Shown one piece after another: positions 1 to 8,824 of a stretch of DNA of 64,000 nt; within the stretch, counting starts at the first letter, position 1, and the number at the start of each line of letters is the position of its first letter. This DNA is from Pseudomonas sp. B33.4 (lineage in GTDB: Bacteria > Pseudomonadota > Gammaproteobacteria > Pseudomonadales > Pseudomonadaceae). The stretch covers positions 4,765,001-4,829,000 of the forward strand of contig NZ_CP140706.1 in assembly GCF_034555375.1 (NCBI RefSeq), in the 5' to 3' direction. A model generated the notes under the pieces. It was not told the DNA's origin. It ran no database searches and saw only the letters and a program-made list of their open reading frames with translations. The position numbers and the translations under genes are program-made.

Positions 1-1
1 G

Positions 2-1033
2 CACTACGGCATCGGCCTGAAAGAAATCTGGGAAATCGACCCGGCCAAACACCAGCCAGGTTTGGTCGTCCACACCGCCGGCTGGCCGCTGGACATCATG
101 GGCACCGAAAACACCGGTGGTTCGTTCCTCTATCACCTGGAAAACAACCAGGTGGTGGTCGGTCTGATCGTCGACCTGTCCTACAGCAACACCTACCTGT
201 CGCCGTTCGACGAGTTTCAGCGCCTCAAGCATCACCCGGTGCTGGCTCAGTACCTTGAAGGCGGCAAGCGCATCAGCTACGGCGCTCGCGCGATCTGCAA
301 AGGTGGCCTGAACTCGCTGCCGAAAATGGTCTTCAAGGGCGGCGCGCTGATCGGTTGCGATCTCGGCACCCTGAACTTCGCCAAGATCAAAGGCAGCCAC
401 ACCGCGATGAAGTCGGGCATGCTCGCCGCTGAATCGGTGGCTGATGCATTGTTCGCGGAAAAGGACGGCACTGAAGAACTGACCACTTATGTGGACGCGT
501 TCAAGAAGAGCTGGCTCTACGACGAACTGTTCGCCAGCCGCAACTTCGGCCCGGCGATCCACAAGTTCGGCGCCATCGTTGGCGGCGGTTTCAACTGGCT
601 GGATCAGAACATCTTCGGCGGCAAACTGCCGTTCACCCTGCACGACACCAAGCCGGATTACGCTTGCCTCAAGCTCGCGGCCGACTGCAAGAAGATCGAC
701 TATCCGAAGCCGGACGGCAAACTCAGCTTCGACAAACTCAGCTCGGTGTTCATCTCCGGTACCAACCATGAAGAAGAACAGCCGTGCCACCTGAAGCTGA
801 CCGACCCGAGCATCCCGATCAGCAAGAACCTGCCGCTATACGACGAGCCGGCGCAGCGCTACTGCCCGGCCGGCGTGTACGAAGTGATCACCAAGGAAGA
901 CGGCGAGAAGCGCTTCCAGATCAATGCCCAAAACTGCGTGCACTGCAAGACCTGTGACATCAAGGACCCTTCGCAGAACATCACCTGGGTCACGCCGGAA
1001 GGCGCTGGCGGCCCGACTTATCCGAACATGTAA
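2..1033 (+). CDS. Electron transfer flavoprotein-ubiquinone oxidoreductase, 3' part
   Basis: The frame is open from base 2, so the gene starts left of the window. About 343 residues of a family usually near 550 are visible. ETF-QO is a membrane-bound FAD/4Fe-4S enzyme that passes electrons from reduced ETF to ubiquinone during acyl-CoA and amino-acid oxidation. The C-terminal part carries the ferredoxin-like cluster motif NCVHCKTCDIKDP and ends in the family-typical GGPTYPNM. The preceding region matches the quinone-binding half (GWPLDIMGTENTGGSF). A terminator follows directly. Confidence 0.95.
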   Translation, partial: HYGIGLKEIWEIDPAKHQPGLVVHTAGWPLDIMGTENTGGSFLYHLENNQVVVGLIVDLSYSNTYLSPFDEFQRLKHHPVLAQYLEGGKRISYGARAICKGGLNSLPKMVFKGGALIGCDLGTLNFAKIKGSHTAMKSGMLAAESVADALFAEKDGTEELTTYVDAFKKSWLYDELFASRNFGPAIHKFGAIVGGGFNWLDQNIFGGKLPFTLHDTKPDYACLKLAADCKKIDYPKPDGKLSFDKLSSVFISGTNHEEEQPCHLKLTDPSIPISKNLPLYDEPAQRYCPAGVYEVITKEDGEKRFQINAQNCVHCKTCDIKDPSQNITWVTPEGAGGPTYPNM

Positions 1034-1046
1034 GTCGAACCGCTGA

Positions 1047-1080
1047 ACAACAAGGCTCCTGAATCGGGGCCTTTTTGTTG
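1047..1080 (+). terminator. Intrinsic terminator of the ETF-QO gene
   Basis: A stem pairing AAGGCTCC with GGGGCCTT around a six-base loop, nested inside CAACA/TGTTG, with a T run in the right arm. It starts 14 bases after the ETF-QO stop. Confidence 0.75.
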
Positions 1081-1110
1081 CCCAAAATTCCTCTAACACC
1101 ACAAAACAAC

Positions 1111-1200
1111 TGTAGGAGTGAGCCTGCTCGCGATAGCGGTGTGTCATTCGACATCATCGTCATAGACACACCGCTATCGCGAGCAGGCTCACTCCTACAG
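1111..1200. repeat. REP-type inverted pair (REPIN-like)
   Basis: Two 35-base arms are perfect reverse complements, beginning TGTAGGAGTGAGCCTGCTCG, and flank a roughly 20-base centre. The same arm recurs at 5578, 11959, 25579, 26473 and 27854. It lies between the convergent ends of the ETF-QO gene and the AraC gene. Confidence 0.85.
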
Positions 1201-1215
1201 GGGATCTGTGCAGGC

Positions 1216-2106
1216 TCAGGCAGCGCGCTCGTCACCCGGGCTGCGTTCGAAGTAGCGCTTGTATTCGCGACTGAACTGCGACGTGCTCTGATACCCCACC
1301 CGATGCGCCACCTGCGCCACACCCAGGCCTTCGGCGACCAACAACGTCTGCGCCTTCAACAAGCGCAAACGCTTCAAATACTGCACCGGCGACAACAACG
1401 TGCTGCGCTTGAAATGCTCATGAAACGTCGACACGCTCATGTTCGCGCAACCGGCCAGGGTCTCGACATTCAACGGCTCGGTGTAATGCGCATGCAGATG
1501 ACTGATCGACGCCGCCACCCGGGCGAACTGCCCTTGCTGCTCAACCAGTGCCCGCAACACGTCGGCCTGCGGCCCACGCAACGCCACGAACAACAACTCA
1601 CGCACCCGCGCCGGCCCGAGAATCTGGCATTCCAGCGGATCGTGCAGGCAACTGAGCAAACGTTCGACACAGCCACGCATGTCATCGTCGAGCACCACCG
1701 AGGTCATCGACTCCGGTGTCTGTGCCGGAATATGCCGACCTGGCGCCAGCCCCATGGCCAGCACCAGCTCACCAAGCAATACCCGATCAATCGCCACGGA
1801 CACCCCGAGCAACGGCGCATCCGGCAAGGCAAACGTCTCGCATTCGAACGGCACCGGCAGCGCCTGAATCAGGTAATGCCCGGCACCGTATTCCATGGTG
1901 CGCGGCCCGAGAAACGCCAGTTTGCTGCCCTGGGCGATGATCATCAGGCTCGGCTCATAGATGTGCGGGCCACGGGCGACGTCGCAACTGGCGCGCAACA
2001 CTTGCACACCGGGCAACCCGGTCGGGGAATAACCGTCGCGCAGCGCCAGCGGTTCGATCAGCGAAACCAGCCGGGCATTGGCATCAAGATGACGGGTCAA
2101 TTGCAT
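1216..2106 (-). CDS. AraC-family transcriptional regulator (AraC_N type)
   Basis: A 296-residue protein if started at the ATG at 2106; a GTG at 2121 would add five residues but has no visible Shine-Dalgarno. The N-terminal two thirds match the AraC_N ligand-binding domain (RGPHIYEPSLMIIAQGSK). The C-terminal third holds two helix-turn-helix units (MSVSTFHEHFKRSTLLSPVQ and VAHRVGYQSTSQFSREYKRY). It is divergent from a zinc alcohol dehydrogenase, the same pairing as yqhC/yqhD in E. coli, so aldehyde-responsive activation of the neighbour is likely. Two direct repeats in the shared intergenic space are candidate binding sites. Confidence 0.9.
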   Translation of the reverse strand: MQLTRHLDANARLVSLIEPLALRDGYSPTGLPGVQVLRASCDVARGPHIYEPSLMIIAQGSKLAFLGPRTMEYGAGHYLIQALPVPFECETFALPDAPLLGVSVAIDRVLLGELVLAMGLAPGRHIPAQTPESMTSVVLDDDMRGCVERLLSCLHDPLECQILGPARVRELLFVALRGPQADVLRALVEQQGQFARVAASISHLHAHYTEPLNVETLAGCANMSVSTFHEHFKRSTLLSPVQYLKRLRLLKAQTLLVAEGLGVAQVAHRVGYQSTSQFSREYKRYFERSPGDERAA

Positions 2107-2195
2107 CGAATTGCTCTTCACAAAAAATCACGGAAAAAGGGGATGAAAACATCATCGCAGATCCTTTTGCCAATGCGACCGATCAAACCCGCATG

Positions 2196-2233
2196 CCGGA
2201 GGATTAGGCATGAGACCCGGAGGAATCGTCATG
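2196..2233 (+). promoter_or_regulatory. Tandem direct repeat, candidate AraC-family operator
   Basis: CCGGAGGATTAGGCATG at 2196-2212 and CCGGAGGAATCGTCATG at 2217-2233 share 13 of 17 bases and are 21 bp apart start to start, two helical turns. AraC-family activators typically bind such tandem half-sites. The repeats lie upstream of the alcohol dehydrogenase start. That the divergent AraC protein binds here is inferred. Confidence 0.5.
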
Positions 2234-2298
2234 GCCGGACCGACAGTCGGCGCCCAGAATGCGCCGCCTCACTTGTTCCTGCTTTTGCGAGGTTTCAC

Positions 2299-3351
2299 AT
2301 GTACACCGCCATCGGTTATGCCGCCCAATCGGCCACCACGCCCCTCGCCCCGATGAAATTCGAACGTCGCAGCCCGCGCGCCGACGACGTGGCGATCGAA
2401 ATTCTCTACTGCGGCGTCTGCCACTCCGACATCCACCAGGCGCGCAACGAATGGGGCATCGCCGTTTACCCGTTGATGCCCGGCCACGAGATCGTCGGAA
2501 AAGTCACCGCGATCGGTGCGAATGTCACTCAGCACAAAGTCGGCGATCTGGTCGGTATCGGCTGCATGGTCGACTCTTGCCGCACCTGTGAAGCCTGCCA
2601 GTCGAACCTTGAGCAATATTGCCTCGAAGGCCCGACCATGACCTACGCCACTCCGGACCGGGTCGATGGCAGCAACACCATGGGCGGTTACTCGGACAGC
2701 ATCGTCGTCAGCGAGCATTTCGTCGTACGCATTCCGGAAAAACTCGCATTGGCCAGCGCCGCGCCAATCCTCTGCGCCGGCATCACCACCTACTCGCCGC
2801 TCAAGCACTACGGTGTGAAAGCGGGCGACAAAGTCGGGATTCTCGGCATGGGCGGCCTCGGCCACATGGGCATCAAGTTCGCCAAGGCCATGGGCGCTGA
2901 AGTCACGCTGTTCACCCGCTCGGCGAGCAAGGCTGAAGAAGGTCGTCGTCAGGGTGCCGATCACGTGATCGTTTCCACCGACGCCGAGCAGATGAAAGCG
3001 GCTGCCGGTTACTTCGACTTCCTGCTCGATACCATTCCGGTGCAGCATGATCTCAACCCGTACCTCGACACCCTGCGCTTCGACGGCGTGCACATTCTGG
3101 TCGGTCTGATCGAGCCGATTGATCCACCGGTACACGCCGGCAAACTGGTGATGAGCCGTCGCGTATTGGCCGGTTCGTTGATCGGTGGCGTCGCTGAAAC
3201 CCAGGAAGTGCTGGATTTCTGCGCCGAGCACAACATCACCTGCGACATCGAAATGCTCGACATCCGCCAGATCAACGAAGCTTACGCGCGCATGATCGCT
3301 GGCGACGTGAAGTACCGTTTCGTGATCGACATGGCAACGCTCAAGGTTTAA
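2299..3351 (+). CDS. Zinc-dependent NAD(P) alcohol dehydrogenase, cinnamyl-alcohol/YahK-like
   Basis: A 350-residue medium-chain dehydrogenase, the usual length. Catalytic zinc ligands are C38 (YCGVCHSD) and the GHE motif at 62-64. The structural zinc lobe has C94, C97, C100 and C108. The dinucleotide fold carries GMGGLGHMGIKFAKAMG. The family reduces aldehydes, often with NADPH, which fits detoxification under control of the divergent AraC regulator. The ATG at 2299 was chosen because the family begins MYTAIGYAA; the frame stays open upstream only because it crosses the REP pair and the antisense of the AraC gene. Confidence 0.92.
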   Translation: MYTAIGYAAQSATTPLAPMKFERRSPRADDVAIEILYCGVCHSDIHQARNEWGIAVYPLMPGHEIVGKVTAIGANVTQHKVGDLVGIGCMVDSCRTCEACQSNLEQYCLEGPTMTYATPDRVDGSNTMGGYSDSIVVSEHFVVRIPEKLALASAAPILCAGITTYSPLKHYGVKAGDKVGILGMGGLGHMGIKFAKAMGAEVTLFTRSASKAEEGRRQGADHVIVSTDAEQMKAAAGYFDFLLDTIPVQHDLNPYLDTLRFDGVHILVGLIEPIDPPVHAGKLVMSRRVLAGSLIGGVAETQEVLDFCAEHNITCDIEMLDIRQINEAYARMIAGDVKYRFVIDMATLKV

Positions 3352-4151
3352 ACCTTCAGGCCTAGCTCTGCCGAGAGCCGGGCTGTAACCCCTTTGATCA
3401 GGGGAATCAGCTCGGCCATTTTTTCCAGCGGCATGTACGGCACGGTGCTGGCGATACTGATCGCCGCGACAATGCCCTTGCTCGCATCACGAATCGGCGC
3501 CGCCACGCAGCGGATCGACGGTTCGTTGTCCTCCAGATCGAAGGCGTAGCCACCGGCGACGTACTCGGTCATGCGCTGCTCGAGCTGTTCCCACGACTGC
3601 TGGGGATGCTGCGGCCAGAACTGACTTTTCCCACCCGCCGGCAGGCTGATGTCGTACAGACGCTGCCAATCTTTCGGCGAATCATCGAGCATCAACGCCT
3701 TACCGATCCCGGTGCGTGCCAACGGCATGCGATGGCCGACCCGCGAACGCATTTCCGGGCCATTGCGCCCCGGATTCTTCAGCAGATACAGCACTTCATC
3801 GCCTTCACGAATGCCCAAGTGCACGGTGTCGCCGGTCAACGCCGACAACTCGTCCAGATAGGGTGCGGCCAGAGTCACCAGCGGCAATTCTTCGCGTGCC
3901 TGGAAACCCAGTTCGATCAGCTTCGGCCCGAGCAAATAACCGACTTGCGGCACCACGCGCAGGTAGCGCTCATCAACCAGACAACTGGCCAGACGATGGG
4001 TGGTGCTGCGCGTGGTGCCGATCAGCCGGGCGATCTCCTTGAGATCACGGGCGCCGCTGGCCACCGCTTGCACCACACCCAAGCCACGTAACAGCGTCTG
4101 GGTGCCGGTGGGCGCGGCGTCCTTGGTTTTTTCCGGAGCGTCTTCCTGCAT
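3348..4151 (-). CDS. IclR-family transcriptional regulator, candidate galactonate regulator
   Basis: A 267-residue protein with an N-terminal winged helix (LKEIARLIGTTRSTTHRLASCL) and a C-terminal IclR effector domain (GIGKALML, YAFDLEDNEPSIRCVAAPI). It is the last gene of the minus-strand dgo operon, 60 bases after the MFS gene, so it probably senses a pathway intermediate. It is a candidate for the TCCCA-N5-TGGGA palindromes upstream of dgoK and the SDR gene. Its TAA overlaps the TAA of the convergent dehydrogenase in the palindrome GTTTAAAC. Confidence 0.88.
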   Translation of the reverse strand: MQEDAPEKTKDAAPTGTQTLLRGLGVVQAVASGARDLKEIARLIGTTRSTTHRLASCLVDERYLRVVPQVGYLLGPKLIELGFQAREELPLVTLAAPYLDELSALTGDTVHLGIREGDEVLYLLKNPGRNGPEMRSRVGHRMPLARTGIGKALMLDDSPKDWQRLYDISLPAGGKSQFWPQHPQQSWEQLEQRMTEYVAGGYAFDLEDNEPSIRCVAAPIRDASKGIVAAISIASTVPYMPLEKMAELIPLIKGVTARLSAELGLKV

Positions 4152-4211
4152 ATCCAGCCTTTACCGTTGAGCGAGGGAACGGGCGGCATTATGGTCGCCC
4201 GACGCGGATCA

Positions 4212-5522
4212 CTACAACTCGATACGCTCGACCTTGCCGACCAGCAGCACGTAAGAAAGAGCACCGATCAAGGCGAGAACCGCGATGTAGGTAATCGCCG
4301 GCGCGAACGAATCGCCGCTGGCAAGGAAACCGATCACGATCGGCGTGGCAATCGCCGACAGGTTGCCGATGAAATTGAACACCCCGCCCGTCAGGCCGAG
4401 CAGCCGTGCCGGCGCCAACGTCGAGACCAGCGACCAGGTAATCGAAGCCAGGCCGTTACCGAAAAATGCCAGCGCCAGGAAGGCAATCACCAGCGGCGTC
4501 GACTCGACGAAGTTGGCGCCGATGATCGAGGTGGAAATCAGCAGTCCGCCAATGATCGGCAACTTGCGCGCAAAACCGACTGTGTAGCCGCGCCGAATCA
4601 GGAAGTCTGAGAAGAACCCCGAACACAGCACACCGACGAACGCGGCGAGAAACGGCAGCGACGCCAGCAGGCCTGACTTGATGAAGTCCATGCCGCGATA
4701 CTTCACCAGATAAGTCGGGAACCACGTCAGGAAAAACCACAGCGTCGAGTTCAGGCAAAACTGGCCGAGGTAGATGCCCCACAACTTGCGTTTGGTGAGC
4801 ACGATGCCCAAGTCGGTCCAGCTGAATTTGGCTTTGACCTTGGCGGACTCTTGTTGAATATCCACCAGACCACCGCCCTCGCGGATCAAGTCGATTTCCG
4901 CTTCGTTGGCGCCTTTGAAATCTCGTGGCTCGCGATAGACCGCGTACCAGATCGCCGCCCAGATGATGCCCACCGCGCCGGTCGCGACGAACACCATGTG
5001 CCAGCCGAATTCGTGTTGCAACCAGGCCAGCACCGGCGTCAGGAATGCCAGACCGACGAACTGACCCGAGGTGTAGAAACCGATGGCCGTGGCGCGTTCA
5101 CGCTCGGGGAACCAGGTAGTGACTACGCGGCTATTGATTGGATACGCCGGGGCTTCCAGTGCACCGACCGCCATGCGCAAGACGAACAACGCGATGAAAC
5201 TGGCTGCGAAACCAAGCATTACAGTGGCCACAGACCACAACAACAACGCAACGCTATAAAGAATGCGCGGCGGCACACGATCGACCAGCCAGCCGCCGGG
5301 GATCTGCATGGCGGCGTAGGTCCAGCCGAACGCGGAGAAAATCAGGCCGACGTGAATGGGATCGATGCCCAGCTCACTGGTCAGCGCCGGCGCGGCAATC
5401 GACAGGTTGCTGCGGTCGAGGTAGTTGATGACCACGGTGATAAACAGCAACACCATGATAAAAAACCGCTTACGGCTAGGCGTGACTAAAGACGCCTGCC
5501 CGGTGAGGGTTTGCGGTTGCAT
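4212..5522 (-). CDS. dgoT: MFS transporter, D-galactonate/hexonate (ACS) type
   Basis: A 436-residue major facilitator protein of the anion:cation symporter subfamily. NYLDRSNLSIAAPAL in TM1 and GWTYAAMQIPGGWLVDRVPPR in the TM2-3 loop are typical of DgoT/GudP sugar-acid symporters. Twelve hydrophobic segments are evident. It lies between dgoD and the IclR gene, so galactonate uptake is the natural substrate; other hexonates cannot be excluded. A REP pair sits between it and dgoD. Confidence 0.85.
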   Translation of the reverse strand: MQPQTLTGQASLVTPSRKRFFIMVLLFITVVINYLDRSNLSIAAPALTSELGIDPIHVGLIFSAFGWTYAAMQIPGGWLVDRVPPRILYSVALLLWSVATVMLGFAASFIALFVLRMAVGALEAPAYPINSRVVTTWFPERERATAIGFYTSGQFVGLAFLTPVLAWLQHEFGWHMVFVATGAVGIIWAAIWYAVYREPRDFKGANEAEIDLIREGGGLVDIQQESAKVKAKFSWTDLGIVLTKRKLWGIYLGQFCLNSTLWFFLTWFPTYLVKYRGMDFIKSGLLASLPFLAAFVGVLCSGFFSDFLIRRGYTVGFARKLPIIGGLLISTSIIGANFVESTPLVIAFLALAFFGNGLASITWSLVSTLAPARLLGLTGGVFNFIGNLSAIATPIVIGFLASGDSFAPAITYIAVLALIGALSYVLLVGKVERIEL

Positions 5523-5577
5523 GGGGAGAGCCTCTTTTTATGTTTATTGAGGTCGGCCTGAGGCCTGCACAAATCCC

Positions 5578-5665
5578 TGTAGGAGTGAGCCTGCTCGCGA
5601 TAGCGTCTTGTCTGTAACATCAATGCTCGATGTCACATCGAATCGCGAGCAGGCTCACTCCTACA
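5578..5665. repeat. REP-type inverted pair inside the dgo operon
   Basis: Inverted arms beginning TGTAGGAGTGAGCCTGCTCG, the same unit as at 1111, lie between dgoD and dgoT. Placed within a same-strand gene series, it may stabilise the upstream mRNA or lower downstream expression. Confidence 0.85.
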
Positions 5666-5692
5666 TTTGAACTGTGGTGAATCAGAAGGGAA

Positions 5693-6841
5693 TCACCACT
5701 CGGCAAAACTGCCATCGGCATGGCGCCAGATCGGGTTGCGCCAGCGGTGCCCGACCGCCGCGCGCTCGATCACGTATTCCTCGTTGATCTCGATGCCCAA
5801 CCCCGGGCCGTTCGGGATCTTCACGAAACCTTTGTCGTAATCGAACACCCGTGGATCCTTCACGTAGTCGAGCAAGTCGTTGCTCTCGTTGTAATGGATG
5901 CCCAGGCTTTGCTCCTGGATAAACGCGTTGTAACAAACCGCGTCCAGTTGCAAACACGCCGCCAGTGCAATCGGCCCCAGCGGGCAATGCAACGCCAGCG
6001 CGACATCGTAGGCTTCAGCCATGTTGGCGATCTTGCGGGTTTCGGTGATGCCGCCGGCGTGGGAAGCATCCGGCTGGATGATGTCGACGTAGCCTTCGCT
6101 CAACACGCGTTTAAAGTCCCAACGCGAGAACAGTCGCTCACCGAGTGCAATCGGCGTGCTGGTCAACGGCGCCAGTTCTTTCAAGGCTTCGTAGTTTTCA
6201 CTGAGCACCGGCTCTTCGATAAACATCAGCTTGTACGGATCGAGTTCCTTCATCAGTACCTTGGCCATCGGCTTGTGCACGCGGCCATGGAAGTCGACAC
6301 CGATGCCGACGTTCGGCCCGACCGCATCCCGCACGGCGGCGACGTTGGCCAGCGCCAGATCGACTTTTTCGAAGGTGTCGAGGAACTGCAGTTCTTCGGT
6401 GCCGTTCATTTTCACCGCAGTGAAACCACGGCTCACCGCCTCTTTCGCCGCACGCGCGGTGTCCGCCGGACGGTCACCGCCGATCCACGAATACACGCGA
6501 ATCTTGTCACGCACCTGGCCCCCGAGCAGATCGCTGACCGACACCCCGAGCGCCTTGCCCTTGATGTCCCACAGCGCCTGATCGATACCGGCCAATGCGC
6601 TCATGTGAATCGCACCGCCACGGTAGAAACCGCCGCGATAGAGCACGGTCCAGATGTCTTCGATGTTGCGTGGGTCTTTGCCGATCAGGTAGTCGGACAA
6701 TTCTTCAACGGCAGCCGCGACGGTATGCGCGCGGCCTTCGACCACAGGCTCGCCCCAACCGGTCACGCCCTCGTCGGTTTCGACCTTGAGGAAGCACCAG
6801 CGCGGCGGAACGATGAAGGTGGTGAGTTTGGTGATTTTCAT
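5693..6841 (-). CDS. dgoD: D-galactonate dehydratase
   Basis: A 382-residue enolase-superfamily enzyme converting D-galactonate to 2-dehydro-3-deoxy-D-galactonate. Metal and catalytic positions agree with E. coli DgoD numbering: D183 and H185 (VDFHG), E209 (FIEEP), E235 (ALGER) and H285 (ALHCPLGP). The start [20 protein letters not shown] at 6841 is the family start; the open frame upstream is not conserved sequence. It follows dgoA by about 60 bases. Confidence 0.97.
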   Translation of the reverse strand: MKITKLTTFIVPPRWCFLKVETDEGVTGWGEPVVEGRAHTVAAAVEELSDYLIGKDPRNIEDIWTVLYRGGFYRGGAIHMSALAGIDQALWDIKGKALGVSVSDLLGGQVRDKIRVYSWIGGDRPADTARAAKEAVSRGFTAVKMNGTEELQFLDTFEKVDLALANVAAVRDAVGPNVGIGVDFHGRVHKPMAKVLMKELDPYKLMFIEEPVLSENYEALKELAPLTSTPIALGERLFSRWDFKRVLSEGYVDIIQPDASHAGGITETRKIANMAEAYDVALALHCPLGPIALAACLQLDAVCYNAFIQEQSLGIHYNESNDLLDYVKDPRVFDYDKGFVKIPNGPGLGIEINEEYVIERAAVGHRWRNPIWRHADGSFAEW

Positions 6842-6902
6842 CTCTGCTCTCTTTTTGTAAATGCAGCTCTTATCTGGATAGCGCACGCAGCGCCAAAAAG
6901 TC

Positions 6903-7523
6903 TTAGCGAAGCGCCTTCCACGCGGCCACGTAGGCCTGGGCATTCACCGCCACTTGCTCCGGCGTCATGCCCGGTTTGAACAGGCCGGAGCCGAGGCCGA
7001 AGCCTTTCACGCCAGCGTCGATAAACGCCTGCATGTTGTCCGGCGTGATGCCGCCGACCGGCGCCAGCACCGTCCCGGATGGCAACACCGCGAGCCAGGC
7101 TTTGACGACGGCCGGGCCCATCTGCTCGGCCGGGAACAGCTTGAGAATGTCCGCGCCCTCCTCCAGCGCCGCGAACGCTTCTGTCGGCGTCGCAACACCC
7201 GGCGACAGAAACAGCCCCGCCGCTTTTGCGGCGCGCAAGACCTTGGCATCGCTGTGCGGCATGACGATCACCTGGCCGCCGGCCTCTTTCACCAACTCGA
7301 CCTGCTCCGGCGTCAGCACCGTGCCCGCACCGATCAGGCAATCGGCGGGCAATGTCTTGCGCAGGATGCGGATACTTTCGTACGGCGAAGGGGAATTGAG
7401 CGGTACTTCGATGACGCGAAATCCAGCCGCATACAGGACTTCTCCGACAGCGCCGGCTTCCTGCGGATGCAGGCCACGCAGAATCGCGATCAGACCGTTT
7501 TGCGCCAATGCTTGCTTGAGCAT
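6903..7523 (-). CDS. dgoA: 2-dehydro-3-deoxy-6-phosphogalactonate aldolase
   Basis: A 206-residue class I aldolase of the KDPG/KHG family that splits KDPGal into pyruvate and glyceraldehyde 3-phosphate. The Schiff-base lysine is K128 in [16 protein letters not shown] and GAGTVLT are family motifs. The ATG at 7523 has GGAGG seven bases upstream and gives the usual length (E. coli DgoA about 205). An alternative start at 7562 would lie inside dgoK and add unconserved residues. Confidence 0.95.
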   Translation of the reverse strand: MLKQALAQNGLIAILRGLHPQEAGAVGEVLYAAGFRVIEVPLNSPSPYESIRILRKTLPADCLIGAGTVLTPEQVELVKEAGGQVIVMPHSDAKVLRAAKAAGLFLSPGVATPTEAFAALEEGADILKLFPAEQMGPAVVKAWLAVLPSGTVLAPVGGITPDNMQAFIDAGVKGFGLGSGLFKPGMTPEQVAVNAQAYVAAWKALR

Positions 7524-7542
7524 GTCAAGCCTCCAGTCAGGG

Positions 7543-8532
7543 TTAACGGGATGAGGAATCAATCAGTCCGGCGGCCAGCGCCAGTTGCCACAAGCCACGC
7601 TCGGTGGCCTGCTCGGCCAGTGTCACGTTGGCGAAACCACAGGCATCGAGCGCGCGGCTGTAGCGCGCACAGAGTTGTGCATTGCCAATGAGGATGATCG
7701 AAGGGAGATCCGGCTTGTCGCGGCGACGCCGCTGAACCGTGGCGAGTGCCGCCAGTTCATGGCCGATCATCAGGCCGGACAGATAATCCGCCTGCGCGGT
7801 CGGGCTGAGTTCGCCGGTCAGACCCAAGGTACGGGCACTGAACAACGTCGACAGCACGCCCAGCTCGCCGTCTGCCGACTGCGCAACCTGCACGCCACGG
7901 TCAAACGCCAGAGCATCGAACGTCGCGACTTGCTGCTGGGTGCGGCCGAGAATGCTGTGTTCACTGAGCACGGCGAACACTTCGCCGGTCATGAACGTGT
8001 CGAAATGCGTGATGCAGCCATCGACCACGTCCACCCATTTCGAGTGACTGCCCGGCAGGCCGATCAACAGATCAGCGCCCGCCTCGACCGGCAGATTCTG
8101 CAGGACGCCAAGGACCTGGGTTTCTTCACCGCGCATCACGTTCGGCAGACGCGAACGCTGAATCACGCCCGGCACGATATGCACCCGGGTGCCGCGCAGA
8201 CTGATCACTGTTTGTAGGGATTTTCCGAGATTGGCGACGTTCGCCGGCGTCTCGCAGTAGGCCGCTTCACGCCAGCCCTGCGCACTGCCGACCATGCCGC
8301 AGGCAATCACCGGCAGATCCGGCTGCGCATCGAGCCAGTCGCCGCAGGCCTCATCGAAGGCCAATTCAAAACCGTCGGCACATTCGCGACCGTTGATGAT
8401 TCGCGGGGTCTTGGGCAACTGCATGATCCCGGACGACAGCGCGCGCTGCTCCAGCACCACACCGTCCGCCGCGAGTTTGTAAGCACGTAATGAGGTCGTC
8501 CCCCAATCGAGCGCGATCAATTGCGCCAGCAT
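7543..8532 (-). CDS. dgoK: 2-dehydro-3-deoxygalactonokinase
   Basis: A 329-residue sugar-acid kinase with the actin-like ATPase phosphate loop IALDWGTTSLRAY at the N terminus and GLPGSHSKWV in the middle. It phosphorylates 2-dehydro-3-deoxygalactonate at C6 to give the dgoA substrate. It is the first gene of the dgo operon, with AGGTGA five bases before the ATG. The promoter at 8571-8629 lies directly upstream. Confidence 0.95.
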   Translation of the reverse strand: MLAQLIALDWGTTSLRAYKLAADGVVLEQRALSSGIMQLPKTPRIINGRECADGFELAFDEACGDWLDAQPDLPVIACGMVGSAQGWREAAYCETPANVANLGKSLQTVISLRGTRVHIVPGVIQRSRLPNVMRGEETQVLGVLQNLPVEAGADLLIGLPGSHSKWVDVVDGCITHFDTFMTGEVFAVLSEHSILGRTQQQVATFDALAFDRGVQVAQSADGELGVLSTLFSARTLGLTGELSPTAQADYLSGLMIGHELAALATVQRRRRDKPDLPSIILIGNAQLCARYSRALDACGFANVTLAEQATERGLWQLALAAGLIDSSSR

Positions 8533-8570
8533 CGCTTCACCTGTTTTGTTTTTGGCAGTGAGTGCGTTGG

Positions 8571-8600
8571 ACTATAAACCCACGAGCTGCCATATCTCAA
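8571..8600 (-). promoter_or_regulatory. dgo operon sigma-70 promoter
   Basis: On the minus strand, TTGAGA (8600-8595), 18 bp, TATAGT (8576-8571), giving a predicted start near 8564 and a leader of about 32 nt to dgoK. The same elements and spacing occur at 24615-24644. Confidence 0.7.
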
Positions 8601-8614
8601 TATATAAATATCAA

Positions 8615-8629
8615 TCCCACATTATGGGA
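8615..8629. promoter_or_regulatory. Palindromic operator TCCCA-N5-TGGGA upstream of dgoK
   Basis: TCCCACATTATGGGA, a 15-bp palindrome lying 14 bp upstream of the -35 box, centred near -58. That position suits an activator. An almost identical site with the same 14-bp distance is at 24659-24673. The IclR protein encoded in the operon is the best candidate ligand; this is inferred from position only. Confidence 0.65.
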
Positions 8630-8793
8630 CTAACAAGAAAGAGCAGATGGCGGATTTCAGTCAGGGTTACGCCTGCTGGAAAGCGGCCTTCGATGAAAAG
8701 AAGACCGGAGCTTTCAAGGTTTCCGTGCGAAAGGCGCTTGATGGGTTGCTCAGTGGCAACTGGGAACGACAGAAGAGTATTAAACCGGATCAA

Positions 8794-8819
8794 GGCTTCC
8801 TGCGATCAGGCAGGAAGCC
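8794..8819 (-). terminator. Strong hairpin after the lipoprotein gene
   Basis: GGCTTCCTGC pairs with GCAGGAAGCC around a short loop. It lies immediately beyond the 3' end of the minus-strand secretion cassette. There is no clear T run, so termination is probable rather than certain. The stretch 8630-8793 shows no convincing gene. Confidence 0.5.
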
Positions 8820-8824
8820 CCTAC

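Noticed and set aside
1075..2298. N-terminal extension of the alcohol dehydrogenase to 758 residues
   Set aside because: The extra part crosses the REP pair and the antisense of the AraC gene. Family alignment starts at the ATG at 2299.
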